This document shows positions 28,427 through 37,724 of a DNA stretch of 64,000 bases, piece by piece. Numbering within the stretch: position 1 is the stretch's first letter; every line of letters starts with the position of its first letter. The stretch lies in assembly GCF_034931025.1 (NCBI RefSeq), contig NZ_JAYGIL010000026.1:1-64000 (forward strand), read 5' to 3'. The notes below the pieces were generated by a model. The model saw nothing but the letters and a program-made list of their open reading frames with translations. It was not told where the DNA came from and did no database searches. The DNA is from Arcicella gelida. GTDB taxonomy: Bacteria; Bacteroidota; Bacteroidia; Cytophagales; Spirosomataceae. The translations under genes were made by a program, and so were the position numbers.

Positions 28427-29833
28427 ATGAGTAACGAGAAAAACGATAAAAGAGACAAAGCAATCAACGCAATTTCGAAAGATCCTTATAGAATTATCAA
28501 AGGTAACCCGATTATCAATGCGAAATTTGATATTTCGGCGATTCAAATGAAAATCTTCTTGCACATGATTGCCAGTATCGACCAAGCAAAAGATTCCATC
28601 CCTATCATCAAAATTACCGTAAAAGATTTTCAGCGACTTACAGGCATCAATAGCAATAATATTTACGCACACGTAGAAAAAGAAGCAATGAAGATGAGAG
28701 AAAAACGTATTTTTTTCTCGAACAATAAAATCACCTTTGATGCCAACCTTATCAGTGCGTTCGTCTATTACAAAGATGAAGGATATTTCACCTTAGAAAT
28801 TCCGCAGGCACTCCACCCCTTTCTGTTACAGATTAAAGAAAATTTTACTGTATTAGATATTCGAAATATTTTGAGGCTTGACAGCGTTTATGCCATGCGT
28901 TTTTATGAATTCTGTAAAGAGTATGAACGTTTCGGAAAATTCAGGTTTGATGTTGATGAATTGAAAGCTACTTTAGGATTGTCGGCTAGGTATAAAAATT
29001 ATTTCGATTTTAAGAAAAAAGTAATTGAACAGGCAAAGAAAGAACTTTCGCTCAATGCAGAAATCTATTTTGAATATCAAGAAATCAAAAATGGTAAAAA
29101 AGTAGAAAGCATAGAATTTCTCATCAAGAAAAATGTAATTATTAATGACGACGTTCAAACGATTTCGATTATTAAAAATACAGATTTTGAAGAAAGTTCA
29201 GAAAATACAACAGATTTAACATCAAATGTCAATCAAATTTTTTCAATGGTGAAAGATTATGAAATTACCTTGAAAACAGTTGAAAATTGGTTGAAAGAAA
29301 TTCCAGAAGAACAAATAATGCTTGGAATAAATTATGTATTGAATGAAGTAAAAACAGGAAAGAAAATCACAAACGTTGGTGGTTATTTGAATCAGATGGT
29401 TAGGAATCCGATTTTGTTTGAAAAGAGTACACTAATAAAAAGCGAGACATTAAAGAAAAAACAGCAGAATAAAGATGAACAGAAAAAGAAAGATGATGCT
29501 AAAAAGCTAGAAGCGAAAAGAGAAGAATTGAAAGTAGCGTTTTCAAACGCAAAAAGAGAAGTAGCTTTGAAGATTTTATTATCAAACCCAGAATTGTATT
29601 TATTGGTATTGAATAAATTGCAAGGAAGTTTATTGGGTCAAATGAATTACAATAGTTATATGAATTACTGCAAAAAAAGCGTTTCTAACGAATCGTTTAT
29701 TCAATACTTCACCGATGATGCTTCTTTTTTTGCAGGAGTAATGAATGCGATGACATCAGAATTTCCAGATATTATGGCTGTAAAAACGCAATTTGAAAAA
29801 ACAGCCAATCGTTTAGGAATACAATTAATCTAA
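28427..29833 (+). CDS. Rep_3/RepB-family plasmid replication initiator
   Basis: DNA-binding initiator of 468 residues that should bind the iterons just upstream. The two winged-helix domains of Rep_3 initiators cover about 20-230, with IIKGNPIINAKFDISAIQMKI, ILRLDSVYAMRFYEFCKEY and FRFDVDELKATLGLSARYKN. The C-terminal half is unlike typical short initiators. It has a helical stretch followed by a long lysine/glutamate-rich coiled coil (about 345-385) and a final helical part. The only strong start is the ATG at 28427. It is convergent with parB, and both end at shared hairpins. Rep_3 identity is clear; whether this is a plasmid or chromid depends on total replicon size. Confidence 0.92.
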   Translation: MSNEKNDKRDKAINAISKDPYRIIKGNPIINAKFDISAIQMKIFLHMIASIDQAKDSIPIIKITVKDFQRLTGINSNNIYAHVEKEAMKMREKRIFFSNNKITFDANLISAFVYYKDEGYFTLEIPQALHPFLLQIKENFTVLDIRNILRLDSVYAMRFYEFCKEYERFGKFRFDVDELKATLGLSARYKNYFDFKKKVIEQAKKELSLNAEIYFEYQEIKNGKKVESIEFLIKKNVIINDDVQTISIIKNTDFEESSENTTDLTSNVNQIFSMVKDYEITLKTVENWLKEIPEEQIMLGINYVLNEVKTGKKITNVGGYLNQMVRNPILFEKSTLIKSETLKKKQQNKDEQKKKDDAKKLEAKREELKVAFSNAKREVALKILLSNPELYLLVLNKLQGSLLGQMNYNSYMNYCKKSVSNESFIQYFTDDASFFAGVMNAMTSEFPDIMAVKTQFEKTANRLGIQLI

Positions 29834-29851
29834 TCTTAATTTATTCTCAAC

Positions 29852-29890
29852 AAAAAAACCAAAGTGACAGCCTGTCACTTTGGTTTTTTT
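29852..29890. terminator. Bidirectional terminator between rep and parB
   Basis: An 18-bp stem pairs 29852-29869 with 29873-29890 around a 3-nt loop. It has an A7 run on one side and T7 on the other, so it works as a U-tract terminator in both directions. Its core, CAAAGTGACA-N3-TGTCACTTTG, recurs at 29915-29937 (see the next repeat). Confidence 0.8.
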
Positions 29891-29914
29891 GTTTTGGTTT
29901 TTGTTGGACAAAAC

Positions 29915-29937
29915 CAAAGTGACAACGTGTCACTTTG
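29915..29937. repeat. Second copy of the AAAGTGACA/TGTCACTTT palindrome, abutting the parB stop
   Basis: CAAAGTGACA (29915-29924) and TGTCACTTTG (29928-29937) form a 10-bp palindrome with a 3-nt centre. Its right end touches the parB stop codon (29938-29940). The same palindrome is inside the terminator 55-60 bp away. Such a pair next to parAB is where a parS centromere could lie, but a plain parB terminator is an equal possibility. Confidence 0.55.
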
Positions 29938-30804
29938 CTATAATATTTCTAACAATTGATGAATTCTACTAAGTATTAATTCACAATCGTATTTGCTTAA
30001 ATTTCCTTTGGCAATTTCTCTAATCTCACTTTGTAATTTAATTACTTGATTACCTTGCGGGTTTTCAGAAGTAGTAGGATAAACTTGACTGTTTTTTGAT
30101 AGTTCGTTGGTGATTTGTTCAATACTTTCTAATGGTTCAGATGTTTCTAATTTAGAAATAGCATTGATTGTTGCTTTCGGTAGTTTTTGCTTTCCAGTCA
30201 GGATTTCTTGTTTTAAACTAGTCGATAATTTATTCAAACCAGATGCAAATTCTCCGTCTCTTTTAATTGTTCGGCTACTTACTCCATATTCAGTTCCTAA
30301 AGCAATAGATACATCTTGCTGACCTTCTGTTGAGAATTTATCACCACCACGCATTGATTTTTGTTGGAGATATCGTAAGCCTCTTAAATAAGAAGCTTGT
30401 TCAGGAGATAAGTTTCTACGCCCCAATTGAAAATCAATCATGTAGTCTTTTACCTCATCCAAAGAGGTAAATTTCAACAAATTAATACGATAGTCTAAAC
30501 GATTTTTTTTACAAATATCATAACGATTGTGTCCGTCGATTAACACATATACAGGCGTATTACTATCGTCAATTTGAGCAATTGAAGCGGTAGTTTCCCA
30601 AATAGAGAGAGGGTCTTTTACGCCATGTTTTAGAATATTGAGTTCTAATTGATGTAATTCATCGGCTGTAAGCGGTGGGATTAACGCTCGGAGTTGGTCA
30701 AGTATTACAATTTGACTTTTTATATTTTCTTCAGACGATAAAAGAGAGGGGCGAAGCTCGCTAGTTTTCTCTTTCATGATATTCATAAAATCTTTCTTTG
30801 CCAT
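29938..30804 (-). CDS. parB: ParB-like partition protein
   Basis: Centromere-binding partner of ParA, 288 residues. It has a ParB/Spo0J N-terminal domain (about 45-150) with PVYVLIDGHNRYDICKK in place of the usual GERR box, followed by LGRRNLSPEQASYLRGLRY. A helix-turn-helix segment follows near SIALGTEYGVSSRTIKRDGE. The C-terminal part probably dimerises. It starts 1 bp after the parA stop, so the two are translationally coupled. The altered nucleotide-binding box leaves its CTPase activity uncertain. Confidence 0.88.
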   Translation of the reverse strand: MAKKDFMNIMKEKTSELRPSLLSSEENIKSQIVILDQLRALIPPLTADELHQLELNILKHGVKDPLSIWETTASIAQIDDSNTPVYVLIDGHNRYDICKKNRLDYRINLLKFTSLDEVKDYMIDFQLGRRNLSPEQASYLRGLRYLQQKSMRGGDKFSTEGQQDVSIALGTEYGVSSRTIKRDGEFASGLNKLSTSLKQEILTGKQKLPKATINAISKLETSEPLESIEQITNELSKNSQVYPTTSENPQGNQVIKLQSEIREIAKGNLSKYDCELILSRIHQLLEIL

Positions 30805-30805
30805 A

Positions 30806-31750
30806 TTAAAGAACCATTATTTCAGTTGCTAAATTGTGATATTGTTGCCATGAAGAAGATTTTGGGGCATAAGTAAACAAATCTTCTTTCGCTACTTGCG
30901 ACTGCTTAATCACTGTTGAGCCTTCAATAACAGTATTATAAATATTAAAACTCTTGAATTTTTCTTCGATGTGCGTCATCATACTTTTGTGTACACTTTG
31001 ATTTTTATGAACCATCGTAAACACAATTCCTTTTACTGTTAAAGTTGGATTAATGTAAGCACGCACTTCTGCAATTCTATTAAACAGACTTTCTACACCA
31101 TGATAAGCACTCGCTTCTGGCTGAATCGGCACTACACAGTAATTAGAAGCCACCAATGAACAAGTAGTACAAATACCTAAACTTGGTGGGCAGTCAATTA
31201 AAATATAATCAAACATTCCTTTTACTTCATCAAGCTTCAAAGAAAGTCTTCTGTCAGCACCAATTGCATTTGCCAATTCAGATTCTTTGTAAGCCATTCT
31301 GATGTCAGAAGGAGCCAAGAACATACTATCTGTTAAGGGAATAATGGGTAATTCTGTATTGCTCAATAAAGCATCAATCACCTGATTTTGGGGTTCATGC
31401 ACGCCAAAACATTGTGATAAATTTCCCTGAGAATCCATATCCACCATCAATACTTTATTTCCCAATAAGCTTAATGCTTTGCCAACATTGATAGTTGTGG
31501 TCGTTTTTCCGACGCCGCCTTTATGGTTTACGATTGAAATAACGACCGCTTTATCAAACATTGTTTCAGAATAACCGTATTGTCTAAGGGCTTCGTCGAT
31601 GGCAGGTAAATGTTTGGTTGGAATATCTTTTTGTTCAGCTAATGCTTTATGTAAAGTTTTGGAAGGAATCCCAGCTTCTTTTTCAATTTGAGTTAAGTTA
31701 AGAGCCTGCTTTGAGCGTAAAAACTTAACAACCTTTTCTTGTGTAATCAT
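30806..31750 (-). CDS. parA: ParA-family partition ATPase with N-terminal HTH
   Basis: Partition ATPase of 314 residues. The deviant Walker A motif KGGVGKTTTT lies near residue 77, a Walker A' motif (VLMVDMDSQGNLSQ) near 105, and a Walker B segment (DYILIDCPPSLG) near 180. About 70 N-terminal residues form a helix-turn-helix (LNLTQIEKEAGIPSKTLHKAL), as in type Ia ParA proteins that repress their own operon. This matches the P1-type partition architecture. It is the first gene of parAB, directed towards rep. An imperfect palindrome (GATAA-N4-TTATC, 31762-31775) just upstream of its start could be the operator. Confidence 0.93.
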   Translation of the reverse strand: MITQEKVVKFLRSKQALNLTQIEKEAGIPSKTLHKALAEQKDIPTKHLPAIDEALRQYGYSETMFDKAVVISIVNHKGGVGKTTTTINVGKALSLLGNKVLMVDMDSQGNLSQCFGVHEPQNQVIDALLSNTELPIIPLTDSMFLAPSDIRMAYKESELANAIGADRRLSLKLDEVKGMFDYILIDCPPSLGICTTCSLVASNYCVVPIQPEASAYHGVESLFNRIAEVRAYINPTLTVKGIVFTMVHKNQSVHKSMMTHIEEKFKSFNIYNTVIEGSTVIKQSQVAKEDLFTYAPKSSSWQQYHNLATEIMVL

Positions 31751-32084
31751 TTTTTAGGAGGGATAAAAAATTATCTTTTGTAAATGTAAAAATAACTTTT
31801 TTTATCCAAAAGCATTTTGATGAAAACTTGCTCGAAAAAGCCAAAAGAATTTTCAGAAAAAGAAAAACCAGAGGGTAGGAGGGAAGCAAATTGAGACAAA
31901 AGGGATAATAATGATTTCTTTTTGCTTTGTAGAAAGAAAATATTGGTCAGAAATCTTAATATTTTTTTTTGAAGAAATCTCAAGCCACTGTTTTGAGACT
32001 TACCTGTATATAAGTGTTTGATAATTAGCAGTTTAAAAAAAGCTTTATTGATTTTTTAAACTGCTAGATGAAATGAAAAATTGC
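31751..32084. other. Intergenic stretch between parA and the AraC gene
   Basis: AT-rich DNA that must contain the parAB promoter on the minus strand. A short palindrome GATAA-N4-TTATC (31762-31775) lies just before parA. A reading frame at 31771-31983 has a poor composition and overlaps this control region, so I do not call it. A terminator hairpin for the AraC gene lies at 32026-32066. Confidence 0.5.
32026..32066 (-). terminator. Probable terminator after the AraC-family gene
   Basis: TAGCAGTTTAAAAAA (32026-32040) pairs perfectly over 15 bp with TTTTTTAAACTGCTA (32052-32066) across an 11-nt loop. The T-run falls within the stem. It lies 19 bp beyond the stop of the minus-strand AraC gene. 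Confidence 0.6.
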
Positions 32085-32954
32085 TTATTGAGTCAAATAT
32101 TTTCTTTTATATTCTAAAGGAGTGATGCCCGTTACTTTTTTGAAGTGTCGATAAAAATTTGAAACATTGTTGAATCCACAATCGAAACAGATTACTTCTG
32201 TAGGCAGTTTATCTTCTACCAAAGCCCTACAAGCATGGCTAATTCTGATTTCAATCAGAAAATCATAATAGGTTTTTTTCGTCATTAATTTAAAATATCG
32301 ACAAAACGAAGTAACACTAAGATTACTGATGGCAGAAATTTCTTCTAAAGTAATATCCTTTTTATAATTAGAAAGCGTATAAGTACAAACCTTATTCAAA
32401 CGAATGGTATCAGATTCATTTGATTGATAAAAACTATGGTCGGTAGCAATTGTGGTGTATTCATCTGTTTCAGCAAGGATATTTAAAATTGATAAAAGTA
32501 AAATGATTCTTTCTAAATTACTTGCTTTGGTTACTTCGTGCATGAGTTTTGCCACTTTTTCACGAGCTTCACCATTGATAACCATTCCAGATTTTGCTTT
32601 TTCATACAATTTAGGAATCATGTAAGCTTCTGGTAAAGTCAATAAGTATTTTCCTAAGCAATCTGGCAAAAAGTGAATCACAATTGCTTCAACGCCGAGG
32701 TCAGGATTATTTTCAAAATATTCTTCTTTACAACGCCAAGTGTGTGGTAAGTTTTCGCCCATCAAAATGATTTCTCCATAAGAAAAGTTGCTGATATTAT
32801 CTCCAATAAAGCGAACGCCCTCTCCTTTAATGATATAATGCAATTCTAATTCTGGATGATAATGCCAGATGGTATCAAAATTGGGTCTTATATCATGGCG
32901 AATACTGAATGAACTCTCTGGTTTTACAGGAACTTTATGAAAAAGTGGCTTCAT
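32085..32954 (-). CDS. AraC-family transcriptional regulator with cupin sensor
   Basis: Cytoplasmic regulator of 289 residues. The N-terminal cupin domain (about 10-100, WHYHPELELHYIIKGEGVRF and GENLPHTWRCKEE) should bind a sugar. The C-terminal AraC domain (about 190-287) has two helix-turn-helix units (ITLEEISAISNLSVTSFCRYF and GFNNVSNFYRHFKKVTGITPLEYK). This is the layout of carbon-source regulators. It stands divergent from PUL2 and lies between the partition genes and the PUL2 start. It may govern PUL2, including the shared promoter element, but that is inference. A TACATTTG box with a TTG -33 lies about 105 bp upstream. Confidence 0.9.
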   Translation of the reverse strand: MKPLFHKVPVKPESSFSIRHDIRPNFDTIWHYHPELELHYIIKGEGVRFIGDNISNFSYGEIILMGENLPHTWRCKEEYFENNPDLGVEAIVIHFLPDCLGKYLLTLPEAYMIPKLYEKAKSGMVINGEAREKVAKLMHEVTKASNLERIILLLSILNILAETDEYTTIATDHSFYQSNESDTIRLNKVCTYTLSNYKKDITLEEISAISNLSVTSFCRYFKLMTKKTYYDFLIEIRISHACRALVEDKLPTEVICFDCGFNNVSNFYRHFKKVTGITPLEYKRKYLTQ

Positions 32955-33409
32955 TTCTGCTATATTTTTTATTTAAAATAAATTTTCTGATAAAGAGTTG
33001 GACTATAATAATGATTCATAAAAAGAACAAAAATTCTATCAAATTATGCTACGAAGCATCAAATGTAACGATTCTTAGTTTAATTATGACAATATCATAT
33101 ACTAAGTTGGTAAAAATTTATATTAAAATACCTTTTTGATTGATGAAATTTGTATGCTAGTCATGTATTATGATACAATAGAAAAAGATAAGATATTATA
33201 ATCAATTTAGGTTTTGCAGGTTTTAGTAAATTTTCTCAGTAAAAGATATAAGTAAGAAAACTTAAAAATATACTGATTGTATTTGAAGAAAGACGAGTAA
33301 AAAATATCAAGAGTAGTATTACTTAGATAAAAGACCAAGTGTTTTTATTGATAGCTTTTAGAAATGATAAATTAATACAATAAACAGCATAGCATTATCA
33401 AATATTATT
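32955..33409. promoter_or_regulatory. Divergent intergenic region between AraC gene and DUF3826 gene
   Basis: 455 bp of AT-rich DNA. On the minus strand TACATTTG (33067-33060) with a TTG-containing -33 box about 22 bp upstream fits the AraC gene promoter. On the plus strand no exact TAnnTTTG box is found. The imperfect match TAGCTTTT near 33353 could serve DUF3826. The GATAATAT promoter element found at three other PUL2 genes is absent here. No short gene is supported. Confidence 0.4.
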
Positions 33410-34102
33410 ATGGAAAAAGTAGTGAAAAGAGTATTGGTATTATTGATTTTGATGATTGTATCATCAAAAATGCTTTGGGCTCAGGATGTTCAAACGAAAG
33501 AGCAAAAAGAAGCAAATTATACCAAAATGATTACAGACAGAGCGGCGAAAATTGTAACATCGTTAGATATTAGCGATGCAGAAACAAGTATTGAAGTAAG
33601 AGATATTATTAGTAAACAGTATCGTGATTTAAGTGAAATCCATGATTTGAGAAAAGAAAAGCTGAAGCTTGCGAAGGAAAAAGCGAAAGAAGATAAAGAG
33701 AAAAGCGAAGCCGAAGTAAAACAAGCGGAATCTGAAGCTGAATTAGCAATGAATAAATTGCATAAAAAATACTTGAAAAATCTATCAAAAAAACTGTCTG
33801 ATAGTCAAGTAGAAAAAGTAAAAGACGGAATGACTTATGGTGTTTTACCGATTACTTATAAAGGCTATCAAGAAATGCTTCCAAACCTTAGCGAAATCCA
33901 AAAGACGCAGATATTAGCATACTTGACAGAAGCACGTGAACATGCAATGGATGCTGAATCATCAGAAAAAAAGCATGCTTGGTTCGGAAAGTACAAAGGT
34001 AAAATCAATAATTACTTGTCTGCTGCAGGGATTGATATGAAAAAAGCAGGCTTAGAATGGGAGCAAAGAATAGCTGCAGCCAAAGCTGCAAAACAAAAGT
34101 AA
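33410..34102 (+). CDS. DUF3826-type exported protein
   Basis: 230-residue protein of unknown function, exported (hydrophobic MIVSSKMLWAQ, cleavage near 26). It is largely helical and charged. A coiled coil (about 75-120, rich in KEKAKEDKEKSEAE) is followed by VLPITYKGYQEMLPNLSEIQ, which matches DUF3826 proteins of Bacteroidota pectin PULs. It is the first gene of PUL2 and stands 274 bp before susC, probably as its own transcript. A structural or substrate-binding role outside the cell is possible, but the function is unknown. Confidence 0.65.
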   Translation: MEKVVKRVLVLLILMIVSSKMLWAQDVQTKEQKEANYTKMITDRAAKIVTSLDISDAETSIEVRDIISKQYRDLSEIHDLRKEKLKLAKEKAKEDKEKSEAEVKQAESEAELAMNKLHKKYLKNLSKKLSDSQVEKVKDGMTYGVLPITYKGYQEMLPNLSEIQKTQILAYLTEAREHAMDAESSEKKHAWFGKYKGKINNYLSAAGIDMKKAGLEWEQRIAAAKAAKQK

Positions 34103-34157
34103 TTGTACCAAATAAAGGTAAAATATGCTTTATATTATCATAGAAATAGTGTTGCAT

Positions 34158-34222
34158 GATAATATCTTATAATATCTTGAAAAAATTATATACAAAATTG
34201 GGCTTATATTATCCTAATTTTG
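34158..34222 (+). promoter_or_regulatory. PUL2 promoter A (susC), conserved 57-bp element
   Basis: GATAATAT (34158-34165) and -7 box TAATTTTG (34215-34222) start exactly 57 bp apart, with TTGA-AA in between. Inverted copies of ATATTATC lie at 34132-34139 and 34206-34213; the first and the GATAATAT copy form a 10-bp inverted repeat (ATATTATCAT / ATGATAATAT). The same arrangement recurs at 39691 and 41799. The ATG is 154 bp beyond the box. Confidence 0.6.
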
Positions 34223-34376
34223 ATGCGTAGTAATTATGTTCATAGAAGGCATTTTTTGCCATTTTTGAAATATAAATATTTAGAGAAAAAACCACATAAA
34301 ATATAGTTTTAAATATTCCGCTTTTTAGTAACCATTGATTTAATCTCATTTTTAAATTTTAAGATACCAAGTAATT

Positions 34377-37300
34377 ATGGAATTATTTTTACAAACCCAG
34401 CCCAATTTGGTAAAGAAGTCATTACTGGCTTGCTCGCCAATTTTGGCTGTACTTTTGTTCTCAGGAACATCCTTTGCAACAAAGCATAAAGAGGTTGCAT
34501 CCTCGAAACAAGCGGTTTCAGTCATCAAAAAAGCAAATACTCCTATAAAAGGAATTGTGAAAGATGCATCAGGAGAAGCCATCGCAGGAGTAAGTGTAAG
34601 AGTAAAAGGAGGAAAATTAGGAACTGTAACAGATGCAAAAGGAGCATTTAGTTTAGATCTTCCAAAAGGAAATGAAACGTTAGTGTTTACTTCGGTTGGT
34701 CTTAAAACACAAGAAGTAGCAGTTAATGGTCGTTCAGAAATTAATTTAACGATGGAAGATGATGTTTCGGCATTAGATGAAGTAGTATTTGTAGGTTATG
34801 GTCAACAGAAAAAAATAAATTTAACGGGTGCTGTTGCAACAATTGATATGAAATCAATTGAAGATTTAGCTGTAGGTAGTTTATCAGCTGCCTTGGTAAG
34901 TCAACAACCAGGTGTAGGTGTTTCAGGTGGAACAAGTCGTCCAGGGGATAATGCTTCCATTACAATTCGTAATCCAATTTTACTTTCTAAAGATGGAGGT
35001 TCTTTGCGTCCGTTGTACGTTATTGATAACATCGTTAGAACAGAAGATGATTTCAACGTAATGGATGTTTCGGAAGTTGAGAATATTTCAATTCTAAAAG
35101 ATGCGGCAGCGGCTATTTATGGTGCTAGAGGTGCTTATGGCGTTGTAGTTGTTACTACAAAAAGAGGAAAAACAGGAGCTCCGAAATTCTCTTACAGTAC
35201 ATCTTATGGTACTTCCAATGCCGAATTGCCAAAAATGATGAATGGCTATGAATTGGCTACTTATGTTAATGATTACAACTTCAAAACGACAAATCCAAGT
35301 ATTCTTTATTCACAAGATGAGCTTGATTACTTTAAAGCAAATAGCCAAGATTGGTTAAGCCAAGCTTGGAAATCATCAAGTGTAACTCGTCATGCGCTTA
35401 ACGTAAGTGGGGGTACAGAAAAAGCTACTTATTTTGCAGGGATTACTTACAATCAGCAGGATGGAAATTTTGAAAAAATCAATTTTGATAGATGGACTTT
35501 CCGTGCAAGTACAGATATAAAAGTATCTAATAATGTAAAAGTTGGTTTAGGTTTATCTGGAGATATGTCAAAAAAAGACAGATATTTATTAAAACAAGGT
35601 GGTTCCGATAACGAAAAGGATTATAAATCATTAATTTATGCAGCACCATTTATCCCTGCTTACATTGATGGTTTACCAGTAAACACAACTGGTGGCGGTT
35701 CAACAAGTGAAAACTTTCATTTTTTTGAAGCTCAAAAATCAAATAACTACTTATTAGCAAAAAATAATGGTTTGAATATTAATGCTTATGTAGAATACGA
35801 TATTCCATTTTTGAAAGGTCTGAAAGCAAAAATAGCTTACAACAGAACTTTCGAGAATAACTTTGGAAAAGAATTTGGTACACGATATTTGCTTTACAAC
35901 TTTAATATGCTCGGTACAAACAAGCATATTTTTGGGGGAGGTGTTAGAGGTACTCCTACAAACATCAGTAATAGTAATAGAATTTATTTTGCTCCAAATT
36001 ATTCAGATTCGTATCAGCTAAATGGTTACCTGAATTATGATAAAACATTCGGAAAGCATTCAATTTCAGCAATTGCTTTGTTTGAACAAAGTGAAACCTA
36101 TTCTGATGGTATTACTTCATATTTAGATAATTTGGTTGATGGTGCTTTAGACAATGCAGGTTATGCTTTAGGAGGAACGGCTTCAGGTGCTGGTGTTGGA
36201 GTAATTAATGAATCTGAATCTGAATCTGGAAGATTATCATTTGCTGGTCGTTTAAATTATGCTTATGCTGGAAAGTATTTAGCTGAATTTGCTGTTCGTA
36301 GAGATGCTTCAACAAACTTTGCTCCTGAAAATCGTTGGGGAACATTCCCTTCTTTATCTGTTGGTTGGGTTATTTCTGAAGAACCTTTCTTTAAAAATAA
36401 TGTACGTTTTGTTGATTTCTTGAAGTTACGTTTGTCAGGTGGTTTAACAGGGATGGATAATACCAGAGCATATAACTGGTTGAAAAGTTATAACTTGATT
36501 CAAACAGGTAATGGTCCAGTATTTGGGGGTAATCTTGACCGTGCAGGTATTTTCCGCCTAAAAAATGCAATGCCTAACAGAGAAGTAAGATGGGATAGTG
36601 ATACCAAGTTAAATGCTGGTATTGATGCTAACTTCCTTCAAAATCGTTTATCGTTAGGTATTGATGCCTTCTATGACCATCGTTATGACATGCTAGTTAC
36701 GTTAGCATCTTCAGTTCCTTTAACGGTTGGGGCAGCATTACCTTCTGAAAACTTTGCTACTGTAGATGGTTTTGGTACAGAAGTTTCGTTGGGATGGACA
36801 AGCAAAATTAATAAAGACTGGTCGTACAAAGTAAGAGGTTTCTTTGCTTGGAGTGATAATAAGCAAGTGAAAGTGGACTTTGACAAAGGTTTAACAGGAA
36901 CGTATCAAGATCCAACAGGTAGATCTACAGATATGGGTTTGTTAGGATATAAATGTTTGGGAATGTTAAGAACACAAGCCGATGTGGATGCACTTTTAGC
37001 TAAGTACCCTAACTATACAATTGACGGAGTGAAACCACTTCCGGGAATGCTATATTATGAAGACGTTCGTGGAACGAAAAATGCAACACCAAATGCAGAC
37101 GGTACATATTCTTATGCTGAGCCTGATGGTAAAATTGATATTAACGATAGACAATACTTGACTAACAAGCAAGACAATCACTATGGTTTTGGTTTGAACT
37201 TCTCGACTAGTTACAAACGCTTATCATTCTCTTTTGCGATGGGTGGTTCTTTTGGTGGGCAAAGTATGCTAGAATCTGGAGCAAGAGGTTGGGGAACTTC

Positions 37301-37649
37301 AGCACAAGTGAATGCAAAAACAAACTTACCGCAGCATTTGACAGACCATTGGACTCCTGAAAATCCAAATGCAAAATATCCAGCACCAAACTATAGAGGT
37401 CAAAATAGTTTAGATTCAGATTTCTGGTTTGTTAGTTCATTCCAAATGTCAGTAAGAACATTAAACGTTTCTTATGAACTTCCAGCTAATCTACTTAAGA
37501 AATTGAACGTGAGTGGGGCAAGAGTATATCTTACTTCAACAAATCCCTTGAATTTGTATAATCCATATACTTATAAACAATATTCAGGAGCTTTTGATGT
37601 GTATCCAACTTTACGTTCATTCTCAATGGGACTAAACTTGAATCTATAA
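34377..37649 (+). CDS. SusC/RagA-family TonB-dependent transporter (PUL2)
   Basis: Outer-membrane importer of 1090 residues. A signal peptide ends near residue 35 (FSGTSFA). A carboxypeptidase-regulatory-like domain follows (about 58-125, PIKGIVKDASGEAIAGVSV), then a TonB-box-like segment (LDEVVFVGYG), plug domain, and barrel ending in YPTLRSFSMGLNLNL. Unlike the PUL1 homologue it has no STN domain, so it cannot signal to a FecR partner, and none is encoded nearby. It probably imports a different or larger pectin fragment. SusD follows after 75 bp. Confidence 0.95.
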   Translation: MELFLQTQPNLVKKSLLACSPILAVLLFSGTSFATKHKEVASSKQAVSVIKKANTPIKGIVKDASGEAIAGVSVRVKGGKLGTVTDAKGAFSLDLPKGNETLVFTSVGLKTQEVAVNGRSEINLTMEDDVSALDEVVFVGYGQQKKINLTGAVATIDMKSIEDLAVGSLSAALVSQQPGVGVSGGTSRPGDNASITIRNPILLSKDGGSLRPLYVIDNIVRTEDDFNVMDVSEVENISILKDAAAAIYGARGAYGVVVVTTKRGKTGAPKFSYSTSYGTSNAELPKMMNGYELATYVNDYNFKTTNPSILYSQDELDYFKANSQDWLSQAWKSSSVTRHALNVSGGTEKATYFAGITYNQQDGNFEKINFDRWTFRASTDIKVSNNVKVGLGLSGDMSKKDRYLLKQGGSDNEKDYKSLIYAAPFIPAYIDGLPVNTTGGGSTSENFHFFEAQKSNNYLLAKNNGLNINAYVEYDIPFLKGLKAKIAYNRTFENNFGKEFGTRYLLYNFNMLGTNKHIFGGGVRGTPTNISNSNRIYFAPNYSDSYQLNGYLNYDKTFGKHSISAIALFEQSETYSDGITSYLDNLVDGALDNAGYALGGTASGAGVGVINESESESGRLSFAGRLNYAYAGKYLAEFAVRRDASTNFAPENRWGTFPSLSVGWVISEEPFFKNNVRFVDFLKLRLSGGLTGMDNTRAYNWLKSYNLIQTGNGPVFGGNLDRAGIFRLKNAMPNREVRWDSDTKLNAGIDANFLQNRLSLGIDAFYDHRYDMLVTLASSVPLTVGAALPSENFATVDGFGTEVSLGWTSKINKDWSYKVRGFFAWSDNKQVKVDFDKGLTGTYQDPTGRSTDMGLLGYKCLGMLRTQADVDALLAKYPNYTIDGVKPLPGMLYYEDVRGTKNATPNADGTYSYAEPDGKIDINDRQYLTNKQDNHYGFGLNFSTSYKRLSFSFAMGGSFGGQSMLESGARGWGTSAQVNAKTNLPQHLTDHWTPENPNAKYPAPNYRGQNSLDSDFWFVSSFQMSVRTLNVSYELPANLLKKLNVSGARVYLTSTNPLNLYNPYTYKQYSGAFDVYPTLRSFSMGLNLNL

Positions 37650-37724
37650 TCAATAGCCAATTTTCTAATTCAAAAGATGGTCTAGCACTATCAATGATAC
37701 TGAAAACTTAATTATTACAGAAAA

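Noticed and set aside
31771..31983. Small minus-strand reading frame upstream of parA
   Set aside because: Rich in F, L, S and K with no recognisable motif, and it covers the parAB control region. Composition matches translated AT-rich DNA.
33180..33260. Fourth copy of the 57-bp promoter element before DUF3826
   Set aside because: GATAAGAT at 33187 is similar, but no TAnnTTTG box lies 57 bp downstream.
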